NCBI RefSeq assembly: GCF_000763055.1
Contig: NZ_KN214135.1
Coordinates: 337,460-401,459 of the forward strand
DNA length: 64,000 bases
Origin: Collinsella sp. 4_8_47FAA
GTDB lineage: Bacteria > Actinomycetota > Coriobacteriia > Coriobacteriales > Coriobacteriaceae
Reading direction: 5' to 3'
How positions within the stretch are numbered: the first letter of the stretch is position 1; each line of letters begins with the position of its first letter. This document shows, piece after piece, positions 15,612-26,700 of this stretch. A model generated the notes under the pieces. The model saw only the letters and a program-made list of their open reading frames with translations, did no database searches and had not been told where the DNA came from. A program made the translations under genes and the position numbers.

Positions 15612-15770
15612 GGCATCGCTCCCATCGTATACGCTCCATAAACGTCAATAAGTTTCTCACGGTTTGCCCCTGTAACGCCCGCAAAATCCGATGCTTACAG
15701 AATGAGCGAACACAGCTGAGAGCCCCAATCCAAATGAGCTGCTTATGTGGTAGCATCGGGATTCGCATAA

Positions 15771-15907
15771 ATGAGGGAGTAGTCGCGTGACCGGGTTCGC
15801 CTCCGGTGGCGCGGCAAGTCAACATACTGGCCGATGCGGTCTGGCTTGCCTTAATGAACGAGACTCGTGGCTGTGCGCACAACGCGTACGCCACGGGTCT
15901 TTTTTGT
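15771..15907 (+). promoter_or_regulatory. yybP-ykoY manganese riboswitch with terminator platform
   Basis: The aptamer shows the family's conserved loops: GGGAGTAG at 15777-15784 and AAGTCAACATACTGGC at 15818-15833, with the closing ACGAGAC near 15859. The 3' part forms a 10-bp terminator stem, 15862-15871/15890-15899, followed by six T (15900-15905). The aptamer end overlaps the terminator 5' arm, so Mn2+ binding should prevent termination and switch mntP on, as is known for this class. Confidence 0.92.
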
Positions 15908-15958
15908 TACTCCCCCAAGAGGTACACGCGGGCCCGCCCGCAGAGAGGGAGCCAGACT

Positions 15959-16537
15959 ATGGGACTCGCAGAGCTCGTATTGCTCGCTATCGGCCTTTCG
16001 ATGGACGCCTTTGCCGTATCCATCTGCAAGGGCCTTGGCATGAAGAAGATCAACCTTAAGGTCGCCGTAGTGCTCGGCCTGTTCTTTGGCGGCTTCCAGG
16101 CCGGCATGCCCGTAATCGGATGGGCGCTCGGCAGTCAATTCATGAGCATCATCGGACCCATCGACCATTGGATCGCCTTTATCCTGCTCGCCTTTATCGG
16201 CGGCAAGATGCTGTGGGAAGCCTTTACTGAGGACGAGAACGAAGGCGACGGCAAGGATGCCGAAAAGATCGACCTGGGCGAATATCTAATCCTTGCCATC
16301 GCCACCTCGATTGACGCGCTTGCCGTGGGCATCTCGTTTGCCGCGCTCTCGGTCGATATCGTTCCCGCCGTGTCGCTCATTGGCATCACGACCTTTGTCT
16401 TCTCCGTTGCCGGCGTAGCGATCGGCCACACCTTTGGCGCGCGCTACGAAAAGCCCGCCACCATCGTGGGTGGCGTCGTGCTCGTCCTCATCGGCCTCAA
16501 GATTTTGCTGGAGCATCTGGGGATTTTGGCGCTGTAA
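15959..16537 (+). CDS. mntP: manganese efflux pump MntP
   Basis: 192 residues from ATG 15959, preceded by GAGGGAG; the longer frame upstream lies inside the riboswitch and is rejected. Two homologous three-helix halves carry the intramembrane Asp motifs LSMDAFAVSICKG (near residue 15) and TSIDALAVGISFA, which bind the exported Mn2+. A hydrophilic, acidic loop (EDENEGDGKDAEKID) separates the halves. Its Mn-responsive riboswitch matches the function. A terminator follows at 16567. Confidence 0.96.
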   Translation: MGLAELVLLAIGLSMDAFAVSICKGLGMKKINLKVAVVLGLFFGGFQAGMPVIGWALGSQFMSIIGPIDHWIAFILLAFIGGKMLWEAFTEDENEGDGKDAEKIDLGEYLILAIATSIDALAVGISFAALSVDIVPAVSLIGITTFVFSVAGVAIGHTFGARYEKPATIVGGVVLVLIGLKILLEHLGILAL

Positions 16538-16566
16538 AACACCCTTCAAAACTAAACGTCCGGATG

Positions 16567-16599
16567 AGGCCTCATGCAGAGTTTTGCATGAGGCCTTTT
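16567..16599 (+). terminator. mntP terminator
   Basis: Perfect 12-bp stem 16567-16578/16585-16596, then TTTC. The loop and 3' arm also form one of the hip operator half-sites. Confidence 0.8.
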
Positions 16600-16642
16600 C
16601 ATGCAGACTTTTGCATGTCATACTATGATGCAAAAGTCTGCA
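16576..16642 (+). promoter_or_regulatory. hipBA operator: perfect 15-bp inverted repeat plus extra half-site
   Basis: 16602-16616 and 16628-16642 are perfect inverted copies separated by 11 nt that contain TACTAT, a likely -10. Each arm is itself TGCA-N6-TGCA. A third, near-identical direct copy (one base different) sits at 16576-16590 inside the mntP terminator. The arrangement fits cooperative binding of HipB dimers over the promoter. Confidence 0.75.
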
Positions 16643-16657
16643 CGTTAGGAGATCGCC

Positions 16658-17089
16658 GTGGATACCCTTCCCATCACCACACCGCGCCAAGCTGGCATCT
16701 ACGTGCGCCAGGCACGCGAGGCTCAGGGTCTCACCCGTGCCGCCCTCGCTAATAAGGCCGGTGTTTCGGAGCGCCTGCTCGCATCGCTCGAGCTGGGAGA
16801 TGCCACGGGCATTCGGCTCGACAAGCTGTTGACCGTCTTTAACGCACTCGGCATAGGTCTCTTTGCGCAAAGCGATAACGACTCCATCGCATCGCCCTCC
16901 GAACATCCGATGACGATAGCGGACCTCCCTATCGCGAACTCGAATGCCCTGCCAAAGCCAAGCGTAGGCAGACGACCCGCTCGACAAGGAACGCCAGCTT
17001 TCTATGGTGCCTTGCTGGCCCAAATCGCAGCCGAGCAAGGCCTTTCCGGCACTTCAGACCTCTCCTTTGGCTGTAAGGTTGTGAAATAA
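16658..17089 (+). CDS. hipB: HipB-like antitoxin (XRE-family HTH)
   Basis: 143 residues, GTG start six bases after AGGAG. Residues 12-75 form an XRE HTH (IYVRQAREAQGLTRAALANK, ERLLASLELGD, LLTVFNALGIGLF), the HipB layout. The remaining 65 residues, rich in Pro and Ala, form an unusually long tail that may reach the toxin. HipB neutralises HipA and represses the operon by binding palindromes such as the one upstream. The stop abuts the hipA start with no gap, the usual translational coupling. Confidence 0.85.
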   Translation: MDTLPITTPRQAGIYVRQAREAQGLTRAALANKAGVSERLLASLELGDATGIRLDKLLTVFNALGIGLFAQSDNDSIASPSEHPMTIADLPIANSNALPKPSVGRRPARQGTPAFYGALLAQIAAEQGLSGTSDLSFGCKVVK

Positions 17090-18394
17090 ATGGCAGAAAT
17101 GGAGCTTGCGACCCTCATTTGTGGCGAAATCGCCGGCACTCTCCGGCAAGACGAGCATGGACTCTGCAGCTTTGTATACGCCCCAACCTATCGCGGAGCA
17201 CCGCTATCGTTAACAATGCCGCTTTCCAATCGCACATATGGCCATAACATCGTCCGTCCGTTCCTATTTGGCCTTTTGCCCGACAGCCAAGAGCAGCGTC
17301 GCGCTATTGCCGCCGAGCATGACGTTGCATCCAACAACCCCGTCGCCCTCTTGTGCCATATCGGTCTTGACTGCGCGGGGGCCGTTCAGTTTTGTCGAGC
17401 CGATCAATTAGATGCCGCCCACGGCAGGGTCTCAGCATACCGCCCGCTTACCAATTCTCAAATCGCTCACAAGCTCAAAGCAATTCGCGATGACGAAAGA
17501 GAGACATGGATGGGCTCCAACGAAAGCTGGTCCCTGGGCGGCAACCAAGGCAAATTTGCACTAGCTTGGCATGATGGACAATGGTGCGAATGTCTAGGGT
17601 CATCCCCCACTACCCATATCTTCAAAAATGGTGTCGTTGGGTTCAAACATCAGGCCTTAAACGAATTCGTCTGCATGAAAACAGCTCGGCGTGTTGGCAT
17701 TCCAACTGCCAACGTCTCCTATTGCACATTTGAAGACGAAGCTGCGCTCGTCGTTGAACGGTACGACAGAATGGTCAATAGCAGCGGAAATATCGAAAGG
17801 CTGCATCAGGAGGACTTTTGCCAGGCACTCGGTGTATTGCCAACCCAGAAATACACCGCCGACGGAGGACCAACTACACGAGACATCCAAGAACGACTGA
17901 TTAACACAGTCCCCCACCACATGAATCTTGTGCTTTTTACCTATATGTTGTTCTATAACGCCATTATCGGAGCGCCTGACGCACACGCTAAAAACTACTC
18001 GCTCATCCTAGGCAAAGGCACAAACGCGGCGCTCGCACCCATGTACGATGTCGCATCGGGCTTAGCATACGAACGTATGCGGCGAAAAGCGCGCCTTGCC
18101 ATGAGCGTTGGCGGCGAAAATCGTGTGGGGCGCATCGGTCCAGGCGCCATCCGCCGATATCACGGCATGGACGACCCCGCGCTGGAAGCGGCGCTCACCG
18201 ATGCCGGGCTGACCGAGAAGTTTTGTTTTGCGACCATGATGGACCTCGCCTACGAGGTACCCATTTGCATGGAAGAGGTCATGGACGAATACGCCGACCT
18301 GCCCGGCATGGCGGACCTGCGCGAGCATATGCTCGGCCCCGTCCGCGAAAACTGCCAGCGCACCCTCGACCTCATCAGGGCAGAAATGGACTAG
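17090..18394 (+). CDS. hipA: HipA-type serine/threonine kinase toxin
   Basis: 434 residues. The N-terminal HipA_N region includes MPLSNRTYGHNIVRPFLFGLLPDSQEQR. The phospho-loop, where E. coli HipA has its Ser150, reads WSLGGNQGKFALA. The catalytic loop is GAPDAHAKNYS and the metal-binding Asp lies in PMYDVASGLAYERM. Known HipA phosphorylates glutamyl-tRNA synthetase and stops translation; the target here is not known. It starts immediately after hipB; a second in-frame ATG at 17099 is possible. Base composition is slightly lower in GC than neighbours, consistent with a mobile cassette. Confidence 0.9.
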   Translation: MAEMELATLICGEIAGTLRQDEHGLCSFVYAPTYRGAPLSLTMPLSNRTYGHNIVRPFLFGLLPDSQEQRRAIAAEHDVASNNPVALLCHIGLDCAGAVQFCRADQLDAAHGRVSAYRPLTNSQIAHKLKAIRDDERETWMGSNESWSLGGNQGKFALAWHDGQWCECLGSSPTTHIFKNGVVGFKHQALNEFVCMKTARRVGIPTANVSYCTFEDEAALVVERYDRMVNSSGNIERLHQEDFCQALGVLPTQKYTADGGPTTRDIQERLINTVPHHMNLVLFTYMLFYNAIIGAPDAHAKNYSLILGKGTNAALAPMYDVASGLAYERMRRKARLAMSVGGENRVGRIGPGAIRRYHGMDDPALEAALTDAGLTEKFCFATMMDLAYEVPICMEEVMDEYADLPGMADLREHMLGPVRENCQRTLDLIRAEMD

Positions 18395-18425
18395 GTGGCC
18401 GTAATTTCGCAATTATCAAACAAAA

Positions 18426-18466
18426 GAGAGGGGGCACCCGTCGCAAAAGCTCGGATGTCCCCTCTC
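18426..18466. terminator. bidirectional terminator between hipA and pepD
   Basis: 11-bp stem 18426-18436/18456-18466 with one wobble. On the minus strand it is followed by TTTTGTTTG, so it mainly ends the pepD transcript. Confidence 0.7.
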
Positions 18467-18521
18467 GTAATGTCATTTGCAATCCGCTAGCACGTAGCTC
18501 GAACTGCTGCTAGCGCAACCT

Positions 18522-19979
18522 TTACGCAGCGAGGCGCTTGAGGACGTCGATGAGCAGCTCGTAGAAGCGCTCGGCAGAAGCGAGCTCCATGCTCTCGTCC
18601 GGGGTGTGGACATCGGAGAGCGTCGGGCCCACGGCGATGGCGTCCAGGCCGTGCAGGGCCTCGGCAAACAGGCCGCACTCAAGGCCGGCGTGAATGGACT
18701 CGATGCGCAGCTCGGAGCCAAAGAGCTCTCGATAGCTCTCGACAAAGACTTCGCGGACCGGCGAATGCTCGGCATAGCTCCAGCCGGGATACTCAAACTC
18801 AAACTTGGCGTCGAAGCCCAGGAGATCGGCCAGCGTCTGCAGACGGTCCTTGAACTCGTTCTGCAGCGAGGTGATCGAGGAGCGCGGGGACAGCATGATC
18901 TTGACCTCGTCGTCAGAGGTGGCAACCACACCGATGTTGGAGGAAACCTCGACGGAGCCGTCGGTGGCGACGTTGCGGCGGATCACACCGTTGGGGGCAA
19001 GACGCAGGGCGCGGATGAGGGCAAGCGCGGACTTCTGGTCCATGGCCTCGACCTCGGCGTCGTCGGCAATCTCGACGGTGCAGGTAAAGCCGGGGTCGAA
19101 GACCTCAAGCTCGGCGGTGACGTCGGCGATGATGCCCCTTGCGATCTGGGCCGCGGCCTCGGCGGCAGCGTGGTCGACGTAGACCAGAACAGCCTTGCAC
19201 TCACGGTTAATGGCGTTGTCCTTGGTGCCGCCGTTAAAGCTAACGATGGCGGGCTCGCCGGCGACCATCAGGCGGTCGATGATGCGGGCCATGATGAGGT
19301 TACCATTGCCGCGCTCCAGGTGGATATCGCTGCCGGAGTGACCGCCCAGCAGGCCGGAGATGTCGAGCGTGAGGGTGCTACCGGTCTTGTGCTCGCGCAC
19401 GATCGGGCAGGTGTAGGTAACGACGACGCCGCCGGCACAGCTGACGGTGGCAACGCCCTCTTCCTCGGAGTCGAGGTTAATCATGGTGCGGGCGCTAATC
19501 TGGGACTTGTCGAGCGTCTCGGCGCCGACCAGGCCAGTCTCCTCGTCGGTGGTGAACACGCACTCGAGGGCGGGGTGAATGATCGAATCGTCATCGAGAA
19601 CAGTGAGCATCAGAGCGACGGCAATACCGTTGTCGGCGCCCAGAGTGGTGCCGTTAGCGGTGAGGACGCCGTCCTTGACGACCAGGTCGATACCATCAGT
19701 CGTAAAGTCGTGCTCAACGGAGCCCAACTTGTCGCACACCATATCGATGTGGCCCTGCAGCATCACGGTCGGGGCATTCTCGGCACCGGCAGATGCGGGC
19801 TTGCGAATGATGACGTTGTAGACCTCGTCCTGGTACACATCGAGGCCGCGCTCCTTGGCAAACGCGACCAGAAAATCGCTGATGCCCTTCTCGTTGCCAG
19901 ACCCGCGGGGGATCGCGCTGACCTCCTCAAAGAAATGGAACAGCTGGGCGGGCTCGTAGCCGGTAATCTTGTAGTCCAT
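18522..19979 (-). CDS. pepD: aminoacyl-histidine dipeptidase (M20C, PepD-like)
   Basis: 485 residues from ATG 19979, preceded by AAGGAGG; the open frame extends 35 codons further upstream without a start signal. Metal and catalytic motifs of the M20C family are present: VMLQGHIDMVCDK, ADNGIAVALML, TTDEETGLVGAETLD and GGHSGSDIHLERGN. The enzyme cleaves Xaa-His and other dipeptides in the cytoplasm and recycles peptide-derived amino acids. It stands alone between hipA (convergent) and clpC. Confidence 0.93.
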   Translation of the reverse strand: MDYKITGYEPAQLFHFFEEVSAIPRGSGNEKGISDFLVAFAKERGLDVYQDEVYNVIIRKPASAGAENAPTVMLQGHIDMVCDKLGSVEHDFTTDGIDLVVKDGVLTANGTTLGADNGIAVALMLTVLDDDSIIHPALECVFTTDEETGLVGAETLDKSQISARTMINLDSEEEGVATVSCAGGVVVTYTCPIVREHKTGSTLTLDISGLLGGHSGSDIHLERGNGNLIMARIIDRLMVAGEPAIVSFNGGTKDNAINRECKAVLVYVDHAAAEAAAQIARGIIADVTAELEVFDPGFTCTVEIADDAEVEAMDQKSALALIRALRLAPNGVIRRNVATDGSVEVSSNIGVVATSDDEVKIMLSPRSSITSLQNEFKDRLQTLADLLGFDAKFEFEYPGWSYAEHSPVREVFVESYRELFGSELRIESIHAGLECGLFAEALHGLDAIAVGPTLSDVHTPDESMELASAERFYELLIDVLKRLAA

Positions 19980-20136
19980 GGTGCCTCCTTGGCGCAACTG
20001 GTTAGACAGTAAGACATGCGACTTGTATATTCCCAGACTTTGCGTGCATAAACCAGTCGAAAACGCCGAGCGCCCTCGCATCATCGGCTAACGGTGGACC
20101 GCATAGCGTAACGGTCACAGTTACCGCAGCTCTACA

Positions 20137-20168
20137 AATCGAGGCGCCCTTGCCGGAACGCCTCGATT
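20137..20168 (-). terminator. clpC terminator
   Basis: Perfect 10-bp stem 20137-20146/20159-20168, 25 bases after the clpC stop, followed by a short TTTG on the minus strand. Confidence 0.65.
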
Positions 20169-20193
20169 GCACAGATCAAATTGTCGCCACGCC

Positions 20194-22836
20194 CTACAGC
20201 GCGCCGGAACCGGCTTGCATCATGCCGCCGGGGCCCGAGCTCACGCCACTGCTCACAGGCGCGGCGTTTCCGGTGTGCGGCGCTGCCGGAGCGGTATCGC
20301 CCCCGAGCGCACCTGCCGGACGCGGCGCTGGAATCTCGCCTGTGCCATGGCTAAAGACGAACTTGCCATCGGCCACGTCGCACAGGACGGTATCGCCCTC
20401 GCCCCACTCGCCGGCCAGCAGCTCCTCGGACAGCGGGTCCTCGATGAGCTTTTGGATGGCGCGGCGCAGCGGACGCGCGCCATTGGTGAGGTCAGTGCCC
20501 TCGGCCACGATCTTGTCGTAGGCCGCATCGGTGAGCTTGATGTTCATGCCGTTTGCGATCAGGCGCTGGCGCAGGTCGTCCACCAGCAGGTGCGCGATCT
20601 TGGTCAGGTTCTCGCCCGAGAGCTTCTGGAACACCACAATGTCGTCGATACGGTTGAGCAACTCGGGGCGGAACAGGCGCTTGAGCTCGCCCATCGCGCG
20701 GCCCTTGATCTCGCTCGACGTGAGACCCTGCTCGCCGGTGGTGCCAAAGCCAACGCTCGCATCCTGCGCGATCTCGCGGGCGCCCACGTTTGACGTCATG
20801 ATGATCACGGTGTTGCGGAAGTCAACCGTCTTGCCCTGGCTATCGGTCAGACGACCCTCCTCCAGCACCTGCAGCAGGATATTGAAGATGTCGGGGTGCG
20901 CCTTCTCGATCTCGTCGAACAGCACGACCGAGTACGGGTGACGGCGAACAGCCTTGGTGAGCTGGCCGCCCTCGTCGTGGCCCACATAGCCCGGGGGGCT
21001 ACCGATGAGCTTGGAGACCTCGAACTCACTGCCAAACTCCGACATATCGAAGCTAATGAGCGCGTCCTTGCTGCCAAAGAGATACTCGGCGAGCGTCTTG
21101 GCGAGCTCGGTTTTGCCCGTGCCGGTGGGGCCCAGGAAGATAAAGCTGCCGCCGGGGCGACGCGGGTCCTTGAGCGGCGAGCGGCTGCGGCGCACGGCCT
21201 TGGCAACGGCCTCGACGGCCTCGTCCTGACCGATGATGCGCGTCTTGAGCACGCTTTCGGCCTGCAGCAGGCGGCGGCTCTCGCTCTCGGTGAGCGAGGA
21301 CACCGGCACGCCCGAGGTCACGGACACGATGTCGGCAATCTGGGAGACATCGATGGTGAGCGGGCTGGCGTCGAGCTCGGCCGTCCAGGCAGCCTTGGCC
21401 TCGGCGAGCTCAATCTCGGCAGCCTTTTGCTGCTCGGTGATCTCGGCGGCCTTGTTCATGTCGTCGCTCTCGGTGGCCTCCTGCGCGGCGGCCTTAAGCT
21501 CCTCCACGCGATGCTCGGCCTCGCGCACCGGCTCGGGCGCGCGGTTGGCGGCGATGCGGGCGCGGGCGCCGGCCTCGTCAATGAGGTCGATGGCCTTATC
21601 GGGCAGGAAGCGATCCTGGATGTAGCGGTTGGAGAGGTTCGCGGCGGCCTCGATAGCACCCTGCGTATAGCGCACATGGTGGTGCTCCTCGTAGCGCGGC
21701 TTGAGCGCGGTCAGGATCTTGACCGTGTCCTCGACGCTCGGCTCCTCGACATCGATGGTCTGGAAGCGACGCTCGAAGGCCGGGTCCTTGGTGAGGTACT
21801 TGCGGAACTCCTCGGCCGTGGTGGCACCGATGATCTGGAAAGCACCGCGTGCGAGAACGGGCTTGAGCATGGAGCTCGCGTCGATGGAGCCCTCGGCAGA
21901 GCCGGCACCGATGATGGTGTGCATCTCGTCGATAAACAAGATAACGTCGTCGGCTTCGGTCGCCTCCTGGATCACGTTCTTGAGGCGCTCCTCAAACTCA
22001 CCGCGATACTTGGCACCCGCGACAAGGCCCGGCAGGTCGAGCGTCCAGATGTTCTGGTTCATGAGGTTCTCGGGCACGTTGCCGGCAGCGATCTGCTGCG
22101 CCAGGCCCTCGACGATGGCCGTTTTGCCCACGCCGGGATCGCCCAGGATAAGCGGGTTGTTCTTGGTGCGGCGCGAAAGGATCTCCATCATGCGCTGGAC
22201 TTCCTTTTCGCGGCCAATCACGGGATCGAGCTCGCCGTCGCGCGCCTTTTGAGTGAGGTTGGTGGCGAACTGCTTGAGCGTGTCGGTGCCGCTCCCCTTT
22301 TGCTGAGAGGCATCCGAGCCGCTAAAGAACGGCAGGCCCGCACCGGGACGACCAGCACCGGCGCCGGCGAGCGGACGCTTCTTGTCCTGGTCCTTGGCGG
22401 TGAGTTTCTCGATAGCCTTTTTGATGGAGGCGGACGACACACCCAGGCGCATGAGGATGTCCATGGCCATGCCGTTGCCCTCTTCGACGATACCGATGAG
22501 CAGGTGCTCGGTCGACACGTAGGTCTGGTTGTTCTCGCGCGCCACGCGGAATGAACGCTCCATCACGCTGATGACGAGCGGCGTAAAGGCGAGCTTGGCC
22601 GCCTCGGTCTCCTCGCTGGGCTCGGGGACCGTGGTCTGGACCTCTTTGAGAGTATCCATGATGTCATCGTAGGAGATATCGAGCGAGCGCAGTGCCTCGG
22701 CAGCGATGCCCTCGTCCTCCTTGGCGAGTGCGAGCAGCAGGTGCTCGGTGCCCACCTTATTTGAGTGCAGATCGAGCGCCTCCTGTTTGGCCATCGACAT
22801 GACCTTGCGCGCTCGATCGGTAAATCTATCTAACAT
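20194..22836 (-). CDS. clpC: ATP-dependent Clp protease ATP-binding subunit ClpC
   Basis: 880 residues from ATG 22836. The N-terminal double Clp_N repeat runs from [20 protein letters not shown] to about 145. The first AAA+ module carries [15 protein letters not shown], followed by a coiled UVR-like middle region rich in Glu and Ala (about 410-480). The second AAA+ module carries [20 protein letters not shown]. The C-terminus is a Pro/Gly/Ala tail. ClpC unfolds proteins for ClpP and works with adaptors. No ctsR-mcsAB genes or CtsR-type heptad repeats are evident upstream, so its control may differ from Bacillus. Confidence 0.95.
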   Translation of the reverse strand: MLDRFTDRARKVMSMAKQEALDLHSNKVGTEHLLLALAKEDEGIAAEALRSLDISYDDIMDTLKEVQTTVPEPSEETEAAKLAFTPLVISVMERSFRVARENNQTYVSTEHLLIGIVEEGNGMAMDILMRLGVSSASIKKAIEKLTAKDQDKKRPLAGAGAGRPGAGLPFFSGSDASQQKGSGTDTLKQFATNLTQKARDGELDPVIGREKEVQRMMEILSRRTKNNPLILGDPGVGKTAIVEGLAQQIAAGNVPENLMNQNIWTLDLPGLVAGAKYRGEFEERLKNVIQEATEADDVILFIDEMHTIIGAGSAEGSIDASSMLKPVLARGAFQIIGATTAEEFRKYLTKDPAFERRFQTIDVEEPSVEDTVKILTALKPRYEEHHHVRYTQGAIEAAANLSNRYIQDRFLPDKAIDLIDEAGARARIAANRAPEPVREAEHRVEELKAAAQEATESDDMNKAAEITEQQKAAEIELAEAKAAWTAELDASPLTIDVSQIADIVSVTSGVPVSSLTESESRRLLQAESVLKTRIIGQDEAVEAVAKAVRRSRSPLKDPRRPGGSFIFLGPTGTGKTELAKTLAEYLFGSKDALISFDMSEFGSEFEVSKLIGSPPGYVGHDEGGQLTKAVRRHPYSVVLFDEIEKAHPDIFNILLQVLEEGRLTDSQGKTVDFRNTVIIMTSNVGAREIAQDASVGFGTTGEQGLTSSEIKGRAMGELKRLFRPELLNRIDDIVVFQKLSGENLTKIAHLLVDDLRQRLIANGMNIKLTDAAYDKIVAEGTDLTNGARPLRRAIQKLIEDPLSEELLAGEWGEGDTVLCDVADGKFVFSHGTGEIPAPRPAGALGGDTAPAAPHTGNAAPVSSGVSSGPGGMMQAGSGAL

Positions 22837-23028
22837 GCTCGTTTCCTTACATGAGTTCATCGAAATCAAAACGCCCGCCCGTCGGCGGCGCTTTTGTCTC
22901 TTTACCCACAGGTTGTCTATGTTAACAGCTGGAGGAATATCTATAAACCCGGCTCACATGAATGCAGGTTATGACCGCATCGCGGGACTCACCGCGCGAT
23001 GCGCGACAGGCGCCCCGCAAGAGAAACC

Positions 23029-23727
23029 CTAGGCGTCTTTCACCACGTCGGGACTCGTCGCACGCGATGCGCGATAGGCATCGGCCTCCTTGGAGACGCG
23101 TTCGAGCAGCTCGGATGTATCGACGCCCTCGACTTGCGCGACCGTTTCCACCGTCTGCATGGCGACCGCCCTCAGGTACGCGCACGCGCTGTCCCCCAGC
23201 TGCTCGAGGTCTATTTCCTCGCCGCCCTCCCGGGCAAAGCCGACCGCCATCACAAAGCCCATGATGCCCGAGACCAGAAAGCCCACCGCAAAGCTCGAAT
23301 CTGCCTTGAGCTCTTCTCCGTCGGGGTGGACGATCTCTCTCACGCGGTCGATGATGATCGTATGGATGCCCTGCACAACCTGCTCGGCGGCACCCGCCCT
23401 CATGGTGATGACGATGCGCCACAGCAGGCAGCGGACGTCGCGCCGGTCGAACGCCGAAAGGTCGCCCTCGCTCGAAAAATGCCAGAGGGCATCGGTGATG
23501 AGCTCGTTATCCTGCAGCAGCTGGGCTATGGCGATGGCGACGAGTTCATCGAAATCGTGAAAATAGTAGTAAAACGTTCCGCGATTGCACTGGGCGGCGC
23601 GGGTCACCTCGCCAACCGACAGCTCGAAGATGCTGTTGTTCTCGATGAGCTCCCAAAACGCCTCGATGATACGGGTGCGTGCATCGGGCGCATCGGCGTC
23701 CTTACGCGGTCTCGCCATGCGCCTCAC
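23029..23727 (-). CDS. TetR/AcrR-family transcriptional regulator
   Basis: 232 residues. The N-terminal TetR HTH spans about residues 15-65 (RIIEAFWELIENNSIFELSV, then CNRGTFYYYFHDFDELV). The rest is the helical ligand-binding domain. The start is a GTG at 23727 or ATG at 23718 (MARPRKDADAPD); both lie inside the 3' end of the activase gene, so the pair is translationally coupled. A perfect TetR-like operator (28191-28211) precedes the activase gene, suggesting that this protein represses its own operon. The inducer is unknown, perhaps an acyl-CoA or hydroxy acid. Confidence 0.88.
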   Translation of the reverse strand: MRRMARPRKDADAPDARTRIIEAFWELIENNSIFELSVGEVTRAAQCNRGTFYYYFHDFDELVAIAIAQLLQDNELITDALWHFSSEGDLSAFDRRDVRCLLWRIVITMRAGAAEQVVQGIHTIIIDRVREIVHPDGEELKADSSFAVGFLVSGIMGFVMAVGFAREGGEEIDLEQLGDSACAYLRAVAMQTVETVAQVEGVDTSELLERVSKEADAYRASRATSPDVVKDA

Positions 23728-26700
23728 CGCACCCCTGCGCCTTGGCGTTCATGATGAGCATCTGAAGACGGTTCTCCACGTTGGCGAAGCTCACGTCGGG
23801 ATCGTAGTCGAGCGGCAGGAACTGCGCCGTGGGATACTGCTCCTTGAGCGCATGGATGAGCCCGCGCCCCACGACATGGTTGGGCAGACACCCGAACGGC
23901 TGCAGGATCACGAAGTTGCGGCAGCCGCGCTTGGCGTGCTCGAGGATCTCCGCCGGAATCAGCACGCCCTCGCCCGCATCGAACGTATGGTGCAGGATCT
24001 TATCGCTCGCGCGCACGAGCTCGGGCATGCGCGTCGGCGGCTCGTAGAGCGGGCTCGCCGCGCCCAGGCGGTCGCAACGGTCGTGCGCGAGCTCGAACAG
24101 GTTGTCCGCCGTGGCGTACCAGGCCTTTTCGGGCAGCGACAGGTCGACGTGGAACTCGCGCGACTGCGCATGCTTGTAGAAATAGGTCTTGCGGATCACG
24201 TCGGTCATGCGCGCCTCGATGACCTCGAGCCCGTTGTCCTCGAGGTAGCGCTCGATCTCGTGGTTGGCGCCGAGATGGAAATTGAGCAGGTACTCGCCCA
24301 CGATGAGAACGGTCGGATGCGGGTTCGAGCGGTCGTACGGAACGGCGTCCATGATCGCAAGCGCGCGTTTGAAGCCCGTCGCCTGGCCTCTCAGCCCGGA
24401 GCGCTCCATGCCCTCGATAACCTCATCGAGCGCGCGGTCGAACGCAGCGTCCGCCGCGCCCTTCTCGAGCTCGTAGGGACGGATGCGCCTAAGCATGGCC
24501 TCGAGGGCATCGATCATGGGAAGACCGTAGGCGATCTGGATGCTCGGGCCAAGGCCGAGCTTGAAGCCCGGATGCGCATTGTGAGCATCGACGTCGTCGT
24601 TGGTGAGCACCGGGACATAGTCGTATCCCGCGTCGTCGAGCGCGCGGCGCAGCAGGGGCATGTAGTGCGTCAGGCGGCAGTCGCCGATATACTTGCCAGT
24701 CACCACGGCGACGTCGTGCGGGTCGTACTTACCGCTCTCGAGTGCCGCGAGCGCCTCGCCGATCACGATTTGCGCGGGGAAGCAGATGTCGTTGTGCACA
24801 TAGCGTTTGCCCAGGCGGATGGCATCCTCGCGCCCGATATCAAGGGCCTCGGCGCGCACGCCCTGATTGCGCATCGCCGCGGTCATGAGCCTGCAGAACG
24901 CATGGGAGGTGTTGGGGACCAGCGCGATCTTGTCGTGCCGGTCGCGCTTGGTGTACTTGACCTTATACGGGTCGTCGAGCGGATGGACCGCGTGCACCCG
25001 GGCGCCCTCGGCACGCTCCTCCGCGCGACGACGGTTGACCGACTCGATAAACGAACGCACGCGAATGCCCATGGGACCGGCGACGTCGCTCTCATCGAGC
25101 TTGATCATCATCGGAACCTTGGAGCCCATCTCGCCCATCATGCGCGCGATCTCGTCGGTGAGATATGCATCGTGGCCGCAGCCGAAGCTGCCCATCTGCA
25201 CGAGCTCGAGCTCGGGCGTCGATGCGACGATGACCGCGCACGACAGCATGCGCGCATGGTAGTTGTTCACGATGTCGATGCGGCTGTTGGAAAGATCGAC
25301 GTTGCAGACCCCCGGCACCGCATCGGGCGTCAGCACGGGGATGCCGCGCTCAGAGAAGAGCTTGGGCAGCCCGTGGTTGACCAGCGGGTCGTTGTGGTAC
25401 GGGCGCGAAGCGATCACCACCGCGTAGCCGCCGTCCTCGCGCACGTTCTCGAGCACCTGCCTGCCGCGCAGCTGCAGCTGGTTCTCAAACGTCTCCCGCG
25501 CGCGGTCCGCCTGCTCGGTCGCCTTGGCAACCAGGTCGGCATCGATATCGAAGGTCTCCTTGCACCACGCCTTGAGCTGGCGGTTTCGGTCGCCCTCGTC
25601 GTACCAGTGGAACAGCGGCGTATCGAACGGAACGCCGAAACGCTCCTCCGGGTTATCGGAATTGCGCATCACGTAGGGGTATCCCTTTACGACGGCGCAC
25701 ATCCACTCGCTGGTAGAGGCGGTGTTTTCGGTGGGCACCGTCGTAATGATGGGCATGAAGATGCGGTCGACGCCGGCGTCGACGAGATTGCGGATGTGCC
25801 CGTGGACGAGCTTGGCCGGGAAGCACACGGTGTCGGATGTGACGTGCGCCAGACCGCGCTCGTACATCGCCTTGGTGCTGCGTCCCGAGACGCGCACCTT
25901 AAAGCCGAGCGTGCTGAAGAACGTCGACCAGAACGGCATGGTGTCCCAGAACTCGAGCACACGGGGAATGCCGATCGTGACATCGCGCCCCCCGCTGACG
26001 GGAACCGTGGGGTACGACTCGAACAGCAGCTTCTCGCGGTCGACAAAGAGATTGGGGGCAGCCGCGGTCCGGTCGCGCCCCGTGCCGGGTGCCTGTGCCT
26101 CGCAAGCACCCTGCGGACGCAGCTCCTCCGCCGCGGGAACCTCGCGCACGAGCTCATCCCATGAGATGGCGCCGCCGCGCGGGCAGCGATTGCCCGTGAC
26201 GTAAAGCGAGCCGTCGCCAAATGCCACGACCGCGCGCTGGCAGCGGTTGTTGCACCGACGGCAGGTAACGCCGCCGAACTCGCGATGCTCGAAGCGCTCC
26301 ACGGCATCGAGCCCGATAAACGACGTGCCGGCGTCGCCCTTGCGGCATTCCTCGCGCGCGAGCAGGGCGATACCGATAGCGCCCATCAGCCCCGGGTGGG
26401 GCGCACGCGTGACGGGTTTGCCCAGATACTGCTCGAATGCGCGCAGCACCGCGTCGTTTCGGAACGTGCCGCCCTGGACGACGACTTTGTCGCCCAGACG
26501 GTTGAGATTTGAAACGCGAATGACCTTGGTGAACACGTTCTCGATAATCGAACGGCAGAGACCGGCCATGATGTCGCCCGGACCCTTACCGCGCCGCTGC
26601 TCGGAAACGACGCTGCTGTTCATGAACACCGTGCAGCGGCTGCCGAGAACGGCGGGGGCTTTGGACGAAAATGCCTCGGTCGCGATATCCTCAACGGCTA

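Noticed and set aside
23585-26164. 859-codon plus-strand frame
   Set aside because: Antisense shadow of the activase gene; no start signal or domain.
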